A stretch of 64,000 nt of DNA from Rubrobacter indicoceani (GCF_003568865.1 NZ_CP031115.1:2604001-2668000), one strand, 5' to 3'; counted from the stretch's first letter, positions 24,606 through 34,943 are shown. Numbers and translations are program-made. Notes: a model not told the origin generated them from the letters alone.

Positions 24606-27600
24606 CTACTCCGCTCTTTTCGTCCTATACTTGGATCTCCGGTTGTCGAAGGCGGGCATGGTGCCTTCCAAAACGTTTACAGCCGTCTCGTTGATGTCGA
24701 AGTCCTCAAGAGGACCGGAGGTGTAGGTGATGCTATTGCCCCCCTTTCTGTCGATGGAAGCCCACACTATTTGCTCGGCGTCCCCCACGACAGCGATGTT
24801 CGGGTTGTGAGTGACCAGGAAGAGCTGGCGGTGCTTCTTGGCTTCCCTGATGCACGGAACCAGAAGTTCCGAGATGGTCTGGTTGTCTAGGTTCTCGTCA
24901 GGCTGGTCGATCACCAGCGGACCGTCTTCCTTGTCGATCAAGAGGTAGAAGAGGAGCAGGAGCGTGCCCCTTTCTCCGGGAGACAACTGGCTAAGCTCCT
25001 TATCGCCCATCCGCAGCGAGTACCTAGGCTTTAAGTAGTCGAGGGAGAAGACGTAGTCGTACAAGGACTGAGGGGAGTAGCCTTGCTTGAGCTGTTCTGA
25101 CACCTCGATCTGACCCCCGTTGCCCGCCCTTTTATCGCAGCGTAGGTGCCCAACCACGTCGTCCAGAAACTCCAGCATGCTCGCCTCATCTTGGAAGTCG
25201 TACTTGTCCAAGATTTCCGCTAGCAGGGAGCCACCATCAGGACCCCAGAAAGAGCCGCTCTTTCCCCGATTTATCTGATCGAAGAAGCGATTCTCGAAGC
25301 CCTCCTCCGCGATGGAAACCTCGAAATTGAGGTCGAACTTGCCCTCGGCGAGCGGGTGGCCTTCGATGAACCTCTGCACAGGATCGTACAAGTCGCGGTA
25401 TATGTCGGCGAGCCTCGTGATCTCACGGTGTATCTCAGCGGCCTTCTTGCGTCGCAAACGGTAGGCGTCTTGCAGTCTTTGGGGAACCTCCTTCAAGTCA
25501 CTCACAAGCCGTTCGGTGTGCTTGAGGGACCCTATGGTGTCTTCGGAGCCCACCAACTCCTGACGACGGACGTTCCACGCCTCCAAAGCAGAGAGGTACG
25601 CCTCGTGTTCCTTGCCCAGTGTGTCCAGCTGCGCCTGGAGGGCCAGGATGTCCTCCTCGGCCGACCCCAGTCTCTCCGCGTGGCCGTCGAGGTTGTCGGC
25701 GTCCAGCAGTTCGTCGGAGCGGTCTCTGAGTAGTTCGTACAACTTCCGGGCCTCCTCCAGGGGGGTGAGGTCCACCTTGAGCTCCACCACCTCGCCCGTT
25801 TCGATCCCAAGCTCATTCAGTCCCTCTGACAATTCGGCCTCGGCCGTCAGGTAGCGGTGGCGGATGTTCTCGACCCCCGAAATAGCCTTCTCGGACGCCG
25901 AGAGGAGCCGGGTGAGCCTCTTCAACTCCGCCTGTTCGGCCGCAATGAGTTCCACCCAGAGTTGTCGCTCTAACTTCGCGCGTTCGAGTTCGTCCGAGAC
26001 GTCCGCCTCTCGCTCTTGGGACTCGGGATTCGTGCCGGGCCGGGGCACCTCGCGCGGCTTCGCCTCTTCGTGCGCGGCCAGCTCCTCACGCTTCGCGTCG
26101 AGGCGCCTCTCCAGGTTCTTGCGGTAGTCCTCCGTCGAGCGTTTCTCCAGCGCGACGATCCGCACATTGAGCGAGGAGAGTTCGCCCGCCAACGCATCCA
26201 TGGCTTCATGGGTTTCGTGGGTCTTGTAGTCCAAGAGTTCTCCGAGAGACTGCGTGTCCAACCGGTCGGCGTCCCCGACGTGGGAGAAGATTACGGATTC
26301 GAGTTCTTCACGGAACTTTTTGCCCTCCCCGCGTGCCACCTCGTTGCAGATTGTCTCCAGGTAGCTCTGGGGGATGTACTTGATCGACTCCACAGCATAG
26401 CCGTCGACTTCGTCGTCCAACCTCTTCGTGACTTGCTTGCCGCTCTTCCAGGTCAGGGTGGCCTCGAAATGCTCGGCCTTGTTGTCCTTAGGCTCTTTGA
26501 ACTTGTCCTTCTTGAGAAAAGAGAAGGCATCTGCTTGCTTCGTATCACCCAGCAGTCCGAGAACGTCCACTAGAGCACTCTTGCCGCTGCCCTTGTTCCC
26601 GATGATTGCTACGAAGTCGGCGTTGAACTCAATCCGGTCGTCGAACCATCTCTCATCAAGCGATGAACTGGCGACCTTGCCGATACTCACGGACTGGACG
26701 TACTTCGTCGCGTTCTTCCTAACGATTCCCACCTTTAGGGGCTCCTCACCAACGAAGATGCGCTCGTCAGGTTCCTCAAGGGCATGCAGAAGTCCCTCAA
26801 AGGTTGGGGCGGCCTTGATCCACGTGTGGCAATTCCCGATCCTGTCCTTCTGCGTGAAAGCACTCGAGAACCGGTGCGCATCGCTGCAGTCCAGCAGCAG
26901 GTCGTTCACACCGGCTTGGCGCAGCGAGTCCTTAGCACTCTTCCACTCGCCCGGCGTCTTGGACGCGACGAAAACTAGGTCGGCTGCGTTGATCACGTCC
27001 TTCTTGTCGGCCGCGTGCGAGTTCCACTTGATGTTCGCCCATTCGGTCTTGCCGACAGCGGTAAGATGCCTGCCTTCGAAGTGGTGGAAGTCTAACCTTT
27101 CGCGGATGTCTTCCAGCTTGAAGGTGAGGTTGCTGAAGCCTACGTGCAGAGGTGAAAGGTTACCGCCTCTCTTTTCCTTTGGTGTGGATTCGGTGATGAG
27201 TTTGCCGAGTTCTTCTAAGCTCTTTCTGGTGATGTTCGAGTTCCACTTCCTGGCCAGACTCGCGTGGTCCGGCGCCAGCCGAAAGCTGTTAGAGAGCGTG
27301 TTGATCAGGTGGTGCTCGATAGTGTCGGCGTCCACCTCGTCGGAGAAGATGACATGGTAGTTGACTCGGCTGAGGCCAGACTCCGTTCCTCCGAACTTGT
27401 CCAGGCGCAACTCTACGACTGGAAGCAGAAGCTCGATGTTCTCTAGGCGACCTTGTCTCTTCTCCTTGAGCACCTTTTTGTAGCCGTCGAGAAAAATGTA
27501 GTCGTTGATGCCAAGAACCTTGAACTCAGGCGGCAACGACTCTAAGTCCTGTAGAAACTTTTCCCATACGGCCTTGTTGCTTCCGCCGTAGTCCTGCACC

Positions 27601-27683
27601 AACGACTCGGGGGTGTGCACGTGGAGGTCCCACTTACACCAAGTCGATCCTCCCGGGTACGCTAAAGTCGATGTCTCCTTCAT
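24606..27683 (-). CDS. TrlF-like PHP-domain/SMC-type ATPase
   Basis: 1025 aa. The N-terminal PHP metallo-phosphoesterase domain has KWDLHVHTPES (H21, H23) and LLLDCSDAHRF near 265. A P-loop GNKGSGKSALVDVL (about 363-376) opens an SMC/Rad50-like ATPase. A long coiled coil (about 480-760) follows. The distal half has the ABC signature LSPGERGTLLLL near 898, Walker B PLVIDQPDENLDN near 917 and a Thr-His-Asn H-loop near 953. This layout matches TrlF-type AAA-like ATPases, which are common in defence islands. A nuclease controlled by DNA-dependent ATP hydrolysis is a fair model, not proven. Codon use is more GC-rich than the next genes to the right, which suggests separate acquisition. Confidence 0.75.
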   Translation of the reverse strand: MKETSTLAYPGGSTWCKWDLHVHTPESLVQDYGGSNKAVWEKFLQDLESLPPEFKVLGINDYIFLDGYKKVLKEKRQGRLENIELLLPVVELRLDKFGGTESGLSRVNYHVIFSDEVDADTIEHHLINTLSNSFRLAPDHASLARKWNSNITRKSLEELGKLITESTPKEKRGGNLSPLHVGFSNLTFKLEDIRERLDFHHFEGRHLTAVGKTEWANIKWNSHAADKKDVINAADLVFVASKTPGEWKSAKDSLRQAGVNDLLLDCSDAHRFSSAFTQKDRIGNCHTWIKAAPTFEGLLHALEEPDERIFVGEEPLKVGIVRKNATKYVQSVSIGKVASSSLDERWFDDRIEFNADFVAIIGNKGSGKSALVDVLGLLGDTKQADAFSFLKKDKFKEPKDNKAEHFEATLTWKSGKQVTKRLDDEVDGYAVESIKYIPQSYLETICNEVARGEGKKFREELESVIFSHVGDADRLDTQSLGELLDYKTHETHEAMDALAGELSSLNVRIVALEKRSTEDYRKNLERRLDAKREELAAHEEAKPREVPRPGTNPESQEREADVSDELERAKLERQLWVELIAAEQAELKRLTRLLSASEKAISGVENIRHRYLTAEAELSEGLNELGIETGEVVELKVDLTPLEEARKLYELLRDRSDELLDADNLDGHAERLGSAEEDILALQAQLDTLGKEHEAYLSALEAWNVRRQELVGSEDTIGSLKHTERLVSDLKEVPQRLQDAYRLRRKKAAEIHREITRLADIYRDLYDPVQRFIEGHPLAEGKFDLNFEVSIAEEGFENRFFDQINRGKSGSFWGPDGGSLLAEILDKYDFQDEASMLEFLDDVVGHLRCDKRAGNGGQIEVSEQLKQGYSPQSLYDYVFSLDYLKPRYSLRMGDKELSQLSPGERGTLLLLFYLLIDKEDGPLVIDQPDENLDNQTISELLVPCIREAKKHRQLFLVTHNPNIAVVGDAEQIVWASIDRKGGNSITYTSGPLEDFDINETAVNVLEGTMPAFDNRRSKYRTKRAE

Positions 27684-28251
27684 TACCTACAGCAATCCTC
27701 GTGTATCGTTCTCTGCCAGATGCGCACGCCCAAACCCCTTCATGTACTGCCGACTGCACCACAAGTATGACAATTGAAGCATTATATTGCCGCTGTAGAG
27801 TTCGCGCCTTCACGAAAACCTGCAAAGTCTATCCAGCACGCAGTATATTTTTGATCAGGAACATCTCCTGTGAAGAGGCTCAAAACTATATAGTCTCGCG
27901 CTCAGAGGCAGCTAGCAATCTTCTTTGAAGTCCGTTTTAAATCCTTCATAGCGCAGCTTATCGTCGCCAGAGGAACCGAGACGCTCCGCCTAAGCTCGAA
28001 CATGTAGAACTGTTGTTACCGGGTAACTCGGTTGAGCTTCAAACTTTGCTACTGTGGACTACGTCGCCTATCTCGTCCCGTATGAGGTGAGTTCTAGTTT
28101 GACACAGTTTAGCGTCTCTTAAGAACTGATGACTTGGAACATAGAATTCTTTGCCCGGTCTCCATAGCAAATCAATTTGACATGGCAATTCGTCATTTAA
28201 GAGCTTTACAATTGCACAGCATCTCAACATACGAAGAGATAGGCTGACACA
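27684..28251. other. Divergent intergenic region between the PHP-SMC and SIR2 genes
   Basis: 568 nt, AT-richer than the genes on either side, with no ORF I can support. It must hold promoters for both divergent genes. A TTGACA (about 28176) and a TTACAAT (about 28206) are present but spaced too far apart to call one promoter. Confidence 0.4.
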
Positions 28252-31200
28252 GTGATAGATAGTGGCTTCCTAGATCAGCCACAGGTGGAGAGAATCCGGG
28301 AACGCTTATGGAGCGGACGCGAGTTCGGGCGAGCAGCTGTAATGATTGGAGCGGGCTTCAGTCGCAACGCGATGCGCAGTTCGCTAGACACCCCTGTGTT
28401 CCCGCTCTGGGTTGATCTCGCAGGGGCAATGTACGATGCTCTGTACCCGTTGAACTCCGCAAGTCAGGTAGCTCGCGAGGACGACAAGAAGAGGAAGACG
28501 GCGAATGCTACAAGGCTAGCGAGTGAGTTTAAAACATCCTTCGGCCGTCCGGCGCTAGACAAACTTTTAGCACAATCCATACCTGATGAAAGCTACGAGC
28601 CCGGTCCTATCCACGAAGATTTGCTGTCCTTACCTTGGTCGGACGTGTTCACTACTAACTACGACACCTTACTGGAGAGGGCGCGGTTAGCCGTACACGA
28701 GCGGAAGTACGAACTGGTTCACGCCTCTTCCAACGTACCCGCCCAAACCAAGCCCAGGATAGTTAAGCTGCACGGCAGCTTTCCTTCTCATAGGCCCTTT
28801 GTCATTACAGAAGAAGATTTCAGAGTCTATCCCGCAAAGTCGGCTCCTCTCGTCAACCTGGTACAGCAGTCGATTATGGAGAATGCCTTTTGCTTACTCG
28901 GCTTCTCGGGCGACGATCCCAACTTTCTGAATTGGACAGGGTGGGTTCGAGACAATCTGGGACCCTCAACTCCACCTATCTACCTGGCGGGTTTGCTGAA
29001 CCTTTCGGGTCCTCAACGCCGTTTGCTGGAGAGCCGTGGAGTTACTCCAATAGACCTCTCGCCACTGTTTCCGCAATCGGAGTGGCACGACCCCTCTATG
29101 CGGCATGCTCGCGCGACGGAATGGTTCTTATCCAACCTTGCCGAGGGCAGACCACCAAGAGTTGACCGCTGGCCGCTTTCTTCCAAGTCGAGGCTACGGT
29201 GTCGGAGCGAGGGGTTGCCTGAGATACCAAGCGGTCCCCAGCCTATCCCTGAGCCAGGACCAGACATGCCGCTGCCAATGACACCGGTAACCGTTGAAGA
29301 CCTCGAAAACCTGTTAGAGAGATGGAGTAGTAGTCGGGCGTGCTACCCGGGATGGGCCGTGGCACCTAGCAGAAACAGGGACTCTCTATGGCGCGGAACA
29401 GAGCATTGGATCTACGCTATCTTAGACTCCACGGCGAGCCTAAATATCCCAAAAGACATGTTCTTGTTGTACGAGCTAAACTGGCGGCTGGAGAGGTGTT
29501 TGGTGCCTCTCTTCTCGGGGTGGGATGACAAGATCGCTTCGATCGTCGAGGCTTACAACCCCTTCCCGCATCTAATCGAGATTCCGAGTGCCACCGTACG
29601 GCCCGATGTCGCCAGGTATAAGGATCTCGATTGGAAGTCGATAGCGGAATGCTGGATAGACCTTACCTTCGCGCTAGCCCGCTTGGCAAGAGAAGACCAG
29701 GACGAAGAACGTTTTCGGCACTGGATGGATCAGCTGAAGAATCTGAAGGGTAGAAGTGAGGACTGGCAAGCTCGATGGTTCCATGAAGAGAGCTTGTTCC
29801 ACCTTTTCCGCCTGGATCAAGAAAGGGTACATCTTACGCTAGCACAGTGGCCGGAAGCGTCAGCTGCGTCTTCCATATGGGAGCTGAGGCGAGCAGCCTT
29901 GCTAGCTGAGCTAGGGCTTCTGGACGAGGCAGAGAGGATAGCCCAGCGGACGCTGGGGATCTTGCGCTCCCGAATGCAGCCGTATAGCGCCGATCATGCG
30001 CTCTTTTCGCAGGAGGGTCTTGCGCTGGTGTTGCTAGAGGGCATCAAGGCGAACAGCTCTGATTATGGAGAAGGGATGCTCTTTGAATCGCGCGACCGGT
30101 TACACGAGCTGGAACGGTATAGATGCAACCCCTGGGTCGAGATCGAGAACCTAGAGGGAACGGTCGTTGGTGTAGCCCCTTCTTTGCGCGAGTGGCAGCA
30201 GGAAACGCTCCCGGGATTCGATCCAGGACATCAAACTACCAACACAAACATGTCTGCAGGACTCAATGTCAACCCCATATTACCGGCCTTTGCACTGCTT
30301 AGGATGGCAGAGGATGGCGCCTTGCTTGCCAGGGTGGGTAGCGTCAACAGGTTCTCCGAGACGCTCCTGACCGCAACTCGTTGGATCGAGCCACACGCGC
30401 CGTTGTGGTCCTTTACCTCGATGATCCGCTTAGCGAAAGAGAAAGAGTTGCTGCGACTTTGGGACAGGGCCTATGTCGCCGCGCTACCCCCAGAGATTGT
30501 AAACCGTCTATTTGACGTACTGTTCAACTCGCTAGTTCAGTCAACCAGGCAGTTGGTTAATAACCCTGGTCAGATCGACGTTCAGTGGAGAAGCTTCTCG
30601 CAGCGTCAGGTAAAGGTAGCTTCGGAGCTCCTCTCGCGACTTTCTATTCGTTGTTCAGGGGAGCAACGAGAAAAGTTGTTTGATCAGGCCAAGCAGATGT
30701 ACGAGCTGCCGCTCTTCAGAGAACACCACCTGCTCCACGATTGCACGAAAGCTTTGTTCAAGCGGTTGTTGACATACGGCATGTCGCGAGATCAGATCAT
30801 CCAACGGGTCCCGGAACTATTGAGCTTGCCCGTCCTCGGTGATACAGGCGTTGAGACTAGTATCATCGATACTTGGATGGACCCTATCAATTTGCTCCAA
30901 TGGGATTACAGAAAGAAGCTACCTACTGACCTGGATAGGTCTAACTGGACCTCACCTATCGAAAATCTCAATCGTTTGGTATACAGCGGCACCCCCGAAG
31001 CAAGGAAGAGGGCTTCGGTCAGGCTCGCTTGGCTCTTCGACGCCGGAGGTTTGACCGCCGAACAAAGCAAGGCTTTCGGTGAAGCTTTATGGTCGCGAGT
31101 ACACGAGCAGACGGGGCTTCCGTCTGATACGAGCTTCCTACCCTACGCTTTTCTCTCCCTGCCTGAGCCGGAGCCGGGCAGAGCTAAAGATATCTATCGC

Positions 31201-32193
31201 AGGTACGTACTCTCCCTGGATTTTGTGAGATCGGTGCAGTGGCAGGCAACTAACGGTAACAAAGTTCAAAGCATCACATTTAGCCCAGGCGAGGAGGGCC
31301 TTCCAGAACTACTGCTCAGGTCCACGGTTCCTCTAAAACCGCCAAGTCTCGAAGATAAGCAAATTTTCATCGACTGGAGCTTGGACGAAGCGGTCCAGAT
31401 TCTGAGAAAAGTGATTGCTCTATGGGACGAAGAGAAACAAGCCCTGACCCCACATTTAGCTAACGATGCACTGGAACCTTTGGGAGGTGTGAGTCAACGT
31501 ATCGAGGGTAGGCTAAGGTTAGTCTCCATGGCTCTTCTGCCAAGAATGGCAGGAGCGGAAGATGCAGACAAGGTTGCGGTACAGCAGTTTATGGACGAGA
31601 TTGAGCAGACGGGCGTGCCGGTGGCGTCCGCGCTCCCGATGCTCCTCTACGTGAACAAAGGCCTTGAAGAACGGGTAGCCAATAAGATCTCTGCCGACCT
31701 GGATTCCGGCGTTCAGGCACGTGCCAGGTCCGCAGCGCATGGAATCCGTCTATGGATCGAACACGCTGAGCAAGGGAGCATCCCGGCGCCGCCGGGAAGC
31801 CTCCTTGATAAGCTTATCAACCGGACCCTCACTCGGAAGCCGTCGGCTCTGAACACCGTGCTCAGCGTTCTGAGGAGCTTGCTGAATCAACACCCGGGAG
31901 CGTTCAGCGAGCGTCAGTTGGATGCTATAGCAGTGTCACTTCAAGACCTGCTCGACGATACTCAACTGCCCCCTCATGGAGCAAGGGATCGTGAGGAACA
32001 GATCGCATCATTGCTCCCAGTGGGGTGGAGACCCGAGTACCGCTGGTTGGCCGCGCGGGTCGCATACCGCCTGTTTCAAGCGTACGCCAGTAGAGACGGC
32101 ATTTCATTCCCCGACGTATTGCAAAGGTGGAAGCTGGCGTGTGCAAATGACCCCTTGCCTGAAGTTAGGATGGCTTGGCTGCCAGAGGAATGA
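28252..32193 (+). CDS. Large SIR2-domain protein, defence-associated sirtuin type
   Basis: 1313 aa, GTG start. The N-terminal SIR2-like domain (about 20-290) has GAGFSRNA (33-40), VFTTNYDTLLE (TTNYD 134-138), VKLHGS (about 171-176) and LLGFSGDDPN (about 215-224), the residues that form the NAD pocket. The remaining thousand residues are alpha-helical and repeat-like, without a motif I recognise. Standalone SIR2 proteins of this size with a long helical C-terminus include the DSR anti-phage NADases, which sense phage proteins and deplete NAD. I infer the same role. The following CoiA-like gene is on the same strand 191 nt downstream. Confidence 0.75.
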   Translation: MIDSGFLDQPQVERIRERLWSGREFGRAAVMIGAGFSRNAMRSSLDTPVFPLWVDLAGAMYDALYPLNSASQVAREDDKKRKTANATRLASEFKTSFGRPALDKLLAQSIPDESYEPGPIHEDLLSLPWSDVFTTNYDTLLERARLAVHERKYELVHASSNVPAQTKPRIVKLHGSFPSHRPFVITEEDFRVYPAKSAPLVNLVQQSIMENAFCLLGFSGDDPNFLNWTGWVRDNLGPSTPPIYLAGLLNLSGPQRRLLESRGVTPIDLSPLFPQSEWHDPSMRHARATEWFLSNLAEGRPPRVDRWPLSSKSRLRCRSEGLPEIPSGPQPIPEPGPDMPLPMTPVTVEDLENLLERWSSSRACYPGWAVAPSRNRDSLWRGTEHWIYAILDSTASLNIPKDMFLLYELNWRLERCLVPLFSGWDDKIASIVEAYNPFPHLIEIPSATVRPDVARYKDLDWKSIAECWIDLTFALARLAREDQDEERFRHWMDQLKNLKGRSEDWQARWFHEESLFHLFRLDQERVHLTLAQWPEASAASSIWELRRAALLAELGLLDEAERIAQRTLGILRSRMQPYSADHALFSQEGLALVLLEGIKANSSDYGEGMLFESRDRLHELERYRCNPWVEIENLEGTVVGVAPSLREWQQETLPGFDPGHQTTNTNMSAGLNVNPILPAFALLRMAEDGALLARVGSVNRFSETLLTATRWIEPHAPLWSFTSMIRLAKEKELLRLWDRAYVAALPPEIVNRLFDVLFNSLVQSTRQLVNNPGQIDVQWRSFSQRQVKVASELLSRLSIRCSGEQREKLFDQAKQMYELPLFREHHLLHDCTKALFKRLLTYGMSRDQIIQRVPELLSLPVLGDTGVETSIIDTWMDPINLLQWDYRKKLPTDLDRSNWTSPIENLNRLVYSGTPEARKRASVRLAWLFDAGGLTAEQSKAFGEALWSRVHEQTGLPSDTSFLPYAFLSLPEPEPGRAKDIYRRYVLSLDFVRSVQWQATNGNKVQSITFSPGEEGLPELLLRSTVPLKPPSLEDKQIFIDWSLDEAVQILRKVIALWDEEKQALTPHLANDALEPLGGVSQRIEGRLRLVSMALLPRMAGAEDADKVAVQQFMDEIEQTGVPVASALPMLLYVNKGLEERVANKISADLDSGVQARARSAAHGIRLWIEHAEQGSIPAPPGSLLDKLINRTLTRKPSALNTVLSVLRSLLNQHPGAFSERQLDAIAVSLQDLLDDTQLPPHGARDREEQIASLLPVGWRPEYRWLAARVAYRLFQAYASRDGISFPDVLQRWKLACANDPLPEVRMAWLPEE

Positions 32194-32384
32194 CAATTGC
32201 TACATTCTTGACTAATCCGCTCCTCGAAGCAGGGCTGCTCCAGATAAGATTAAATCAACGTGGTTATGTAGATAGAGCAACGTGCTTCCGTAAATACAAA
32301 TCCACTAGCTCGCTCTTTGAGGACAGTATCGAAATATCTAAATTGCGATCTAAAGAGTTCAACTCATACACCGACAACTGAGCT

Positions 32385-34367
32385 ATGCGCATAGAGCAGT
32401 TGAAGACGATCTCAAAAACTTCCGATCTCAAGCATCAGTACGCCATTCTGGACGACAAACTTCTCTGCGCCCCGGATCTCCAGTCCGCGTACGGCGCAGA
32501 TAGCCGACATCCCGACCTTCGGAAGATTGTATGGGCATCCAAGAATCGTCGTCTCAAGTGTGCGGTCTGTGGCTCGATCCTCAAGCGCATGTTTGGTTCG
32601 GTGAAGAGGTGGCATTTTGCCCGGTTTCCGGGTCAGGTTGCGTGCGATCACGAGAACGAAACTGTCGAACATCGCCGCTCCAAGATCTCACTCTACGAAG
32701 CTCTCTCATATTCACTCGGTCTTGAGTGGAGCGTTTCGCTGGAGGAACGTCTATCGAATGGTCGTCGCCCGGACGTTCTCGCTACTCACGTCAGCGGGAC
32801 GAGGGTCGCCTTCGAAGTGCAGTATTCGAACCTCTCCGCTCAGGACTTCCAAGCTCGTCACGCCGACTACAGGAGCATCGGCGTTCGAGATGTGTGGATG
32901 CTCGGAGACAGACGGCAGGATCTGGAGCGCGATGCCTTGCGTGAACTCCTGAGTGCTACAAACGGCCAGCGAGTTATCTATATCAGAACGTTTAGTGAAA
33001 CGGAAGAGGTCACGGTACAGGAGGCGATTTTTGAAGATCCGGACAATAGAGTCTTCGGTATAGGTGGATACCTCGAACCCGGCTCGGTGGCGAACGGAGG
33101 TATCGTTGGTATCTGGGAGCATTACGGTCTTCAAAGTCTGGCACTGGCATCTGATGGAACCTTCCGCACACCGGCTGATGATCGCTTCGATGAACTCCAG
33201 AGAAGTGTCGCAACAAAGATTCAGCTTGAAACAAAACGCAGGGAGGCCGAGAAACTTCGTCTCAAAAGACAGCGTGAACGCTTGCGTAAGCGTCGAGAAG
33301 CCGAGGAAGCCCGTCTTCAAAAACAGCGTGAACAGAGACGCAGAAGAGAAGAAGAGTATGAACGCAAACGCCTGGCAGAGCAAGAGAAAAGGAGGTGCGA
33401 GGATAGGAAATGGCGTGAGTCCCCTAAACGAGAGATCGTTCTATCTAGGATAGGTGAAGAGCTGCTCGCAATGTTCGAGGTCGAGCGGGAAGAGGATCTC
33501 CACATCTATCGACCGCCCGGATACTGGAAGTCGGCTCTGTACCTCTCCTGTATACACGATAGACCCCCGAAATCCTTCATAGACTGGCTCGACGTAATGA
33601 ACAAGGCTATGAATTGCCCGCACGATCAGGCTCGAAAAGGACACTTTGCACGGGAAGCGGTTTATGAGTTTCGTCGTATTCTGGAGCGAGAAGAGCTGAT
33701 CGAGTTCGTCCGCAAAGATGACAAGGGTTACAAACGGTACTGGAGAACTCCACCTTCCATCGAAGAGAAGCAGCGGGCGGAGAAAGCTCGCCAGAAAGCA
33801 TTTCGAGCAGAACAGCAGCGCAAAGAACGAGAAGGAGATACTCGCCGGGAAGCATTACTGAAGAGACTTCAGGAGAACGCCGCCCTGCGAAGACCTGCCC
33901 CTCCCGAAATCTCTCCCGACAGTACCACGCCATTTGTCGAACCTCTTTCGGCTGAGCAGCGCAGGAGCAGAGAAGCAGCCAAGGCAAAATGGATTGACTC
34001 CGAAGACCGTAGGGTGTTAGCAGAGAATGTCGGACAGAAGCTCATGAACGTTCTTGAGAGCGACCATGACGCGGATCGCTATATTCTGGTTCATCCGGGA
34101 GAGTGGAAGGGTTTTCTATACACCCTGTTTCTACAAGGCAAACCATACGGAGAAAAACTCGACATCCGAGCTATGACGGAGATCATCTTAAAGAGATATG
34201 CAGTCGGAGATCTAGGTAAAGTCGTAACCGCGACAGTTGGATTTCTGGACACGATTTGTACGAGAAACGCAGGATTGCACAAAATAGACAGGGACGACTA
34301 CGTTACCGCAACGCCCGCAAAGATCTGGAGATGCGCAGAAGGCGCGTTGGGTAAAACATTTAGATAG
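32385..34367 (+). CDS. CoiA-like nuclease-domain protein with a long charged helix
   Basis: 660 aa. An N-terminal Cys pair (C59, C62) and HFA motif are followed by the CoiA-type nuclease region (about 85-170): ETVEHRRSK, YEALSYSLGLEWSVSLEE, RRPDV (D130) and FEVQYS (E144, Q146), then RSIGVRDVWMLG. This is the PD-(D/E)XK order known for competence protein CoiA. A highly charged Arg/Glu helix spans about 265-340. Two similar C-terminal domains follow (about 350-450 and 540-650), both with a YILVHPGEWK/IYRPPGYWK-type repeat. Natural competence is unlikely in this setting. It may act with the upstream SIR2 protein or alone as an anti-mobile-element nuclease. Confidence 0.65.
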   Translation: MRIEQLKTISKTSDLKHQYAILDDKLLCAPDLQSAYGADSRHPDLRKIVWASKNRRLKCAVCGSILKRMFGSVKRWHFARFPGQVACDHENETVEHRRSKISLYEALSYSLGLEWSVSLEERLSNGRRPDVLATHVSGTRVAFEVQYSNLSAQDFQARHADYRSIGVRDVWMLGDRRQDLERDALRELLSATNGQRVIYIRTFSETEEVTVQEAIFEDPDNRVFGIGGYLEPGSVANGGIVGIWEHYGLQSLALASDGTFRTPADDRFDELQRSVATKIQLETKRREAEKLRLKRQRERLRKRREAEEARLQKQREQRRRREEEYERKRLAEQEKRRCEDRKWRESPKREIVLSRIGEELLAMFEVEREEDLHIYRPPGYWKSALYLSCIHDRPPKSFIDWLDVMNKAMNCPHDQARKGHFAREAVYEFRRILEREELIEFVRKDDKGYKRYWRTPPSIEEKQRAEKARQKAFRAEQQRKEREGDTRREALLKRLQENAALRRPAPPEISPDSTTPFVEPLSAEQRRSREAAKAKWIDSEDRRVLAENVGQKLMNVLESDHDADRYILVHPGEWKGFLYTLFLQGKPYGEKLDIRAMTEIILKRYAVGDLGKVVTATVGFLDTICTRNAGLHKIDRDDYVTATPAKIWRCAEGALGKTFR

Positions 34368-34406
34368 CCTTCAAACTACCCGTCGTTGCGTTCCATGGGC
34401 GCTCGA

Positions 34407-34934
34407 CTACTCGCTGCTATAACTGAGCCTCTCTACCTCTTCTCTCAAATCGTGTGAGTGTGATCTGAACCCGTTTTCGACCATTCGCCGGAGCAACTCG
34501 TTGCCTTCACGGAGACCCATCTTGCCCTCCACCACTTCCCGGGCCAGTATCCCATATGTGCCTACTACACCGAACCTTCGCCGCAGAGCCTCGCGTCGGG
34601 CGTCGAGGTCGTCACTGATGAAGATCCACATCCCTCCGGTAGAGCAGACGGCAATCGAGGCGGCCTCACCCATACCGAAACCCCTATCTCGCAACTCGGT
34701 GAAGATGCCGTACTCCCAAGAATCAGCGTAGAGAGGCTGCACCTTTATCCAACCGTCATCCACAGCACGCTGGATAGCTTCCGGGTATGGACTATTCTCT
34801 GCTTCCATCAGAACCTCGCGCGTGACAATAAGCCGACCACCGTAACGACTACGGAGTATGTCCATACGCCCTGCGGAAGAGAAGTTGGAGACTGCGGTGT
34901 TGTCCAGAATAAACTGAGGGTTGTCGGTCTCCAC
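34407..34934 (-). CDS. PIN-like protein (DUF3368-type)
   Basis: 175 aa. The DUF3368 pattern is clear: FILDNTAVSNF (Asp11), GMGEAASIAVCSTGG, then IFISDDLDARREALRRRFGVVGTYGILA. These provide the acidic residues of a PIN nuclease site. It lies 9 nt after the ImmA/IrrE-like gene in an XRE-ImmA-PIN operon. Such trios are predicted toxin-antitoxin-like modules in which the PIN protein is the effector. Confidence 0.75.
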   Translation of the reverse strand: METDNPQFILDNTAVSNFSSAGRMDILRSRYGGRLIVTREVLMEAENSPYPEAIQRAVDDGWIKVQPLYADSWEYGIFTELRDRGFGMGEAASIAVCSTGGMWIFISDDLDARREALRRRFGVVGTYGILAREVVEGKMGLREGNELLRRMVENGFRSHSHDLREEVERLSYSSE

Positions 34935-34943
34935 CCGGGCAGC

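Noticed and set aside
28170-28215. A standard promoter for the large SIR2 gene
   Set aside because: TTGACA and TTACAAT are present but are separated by about 24 nt, too long for a normal spacer.
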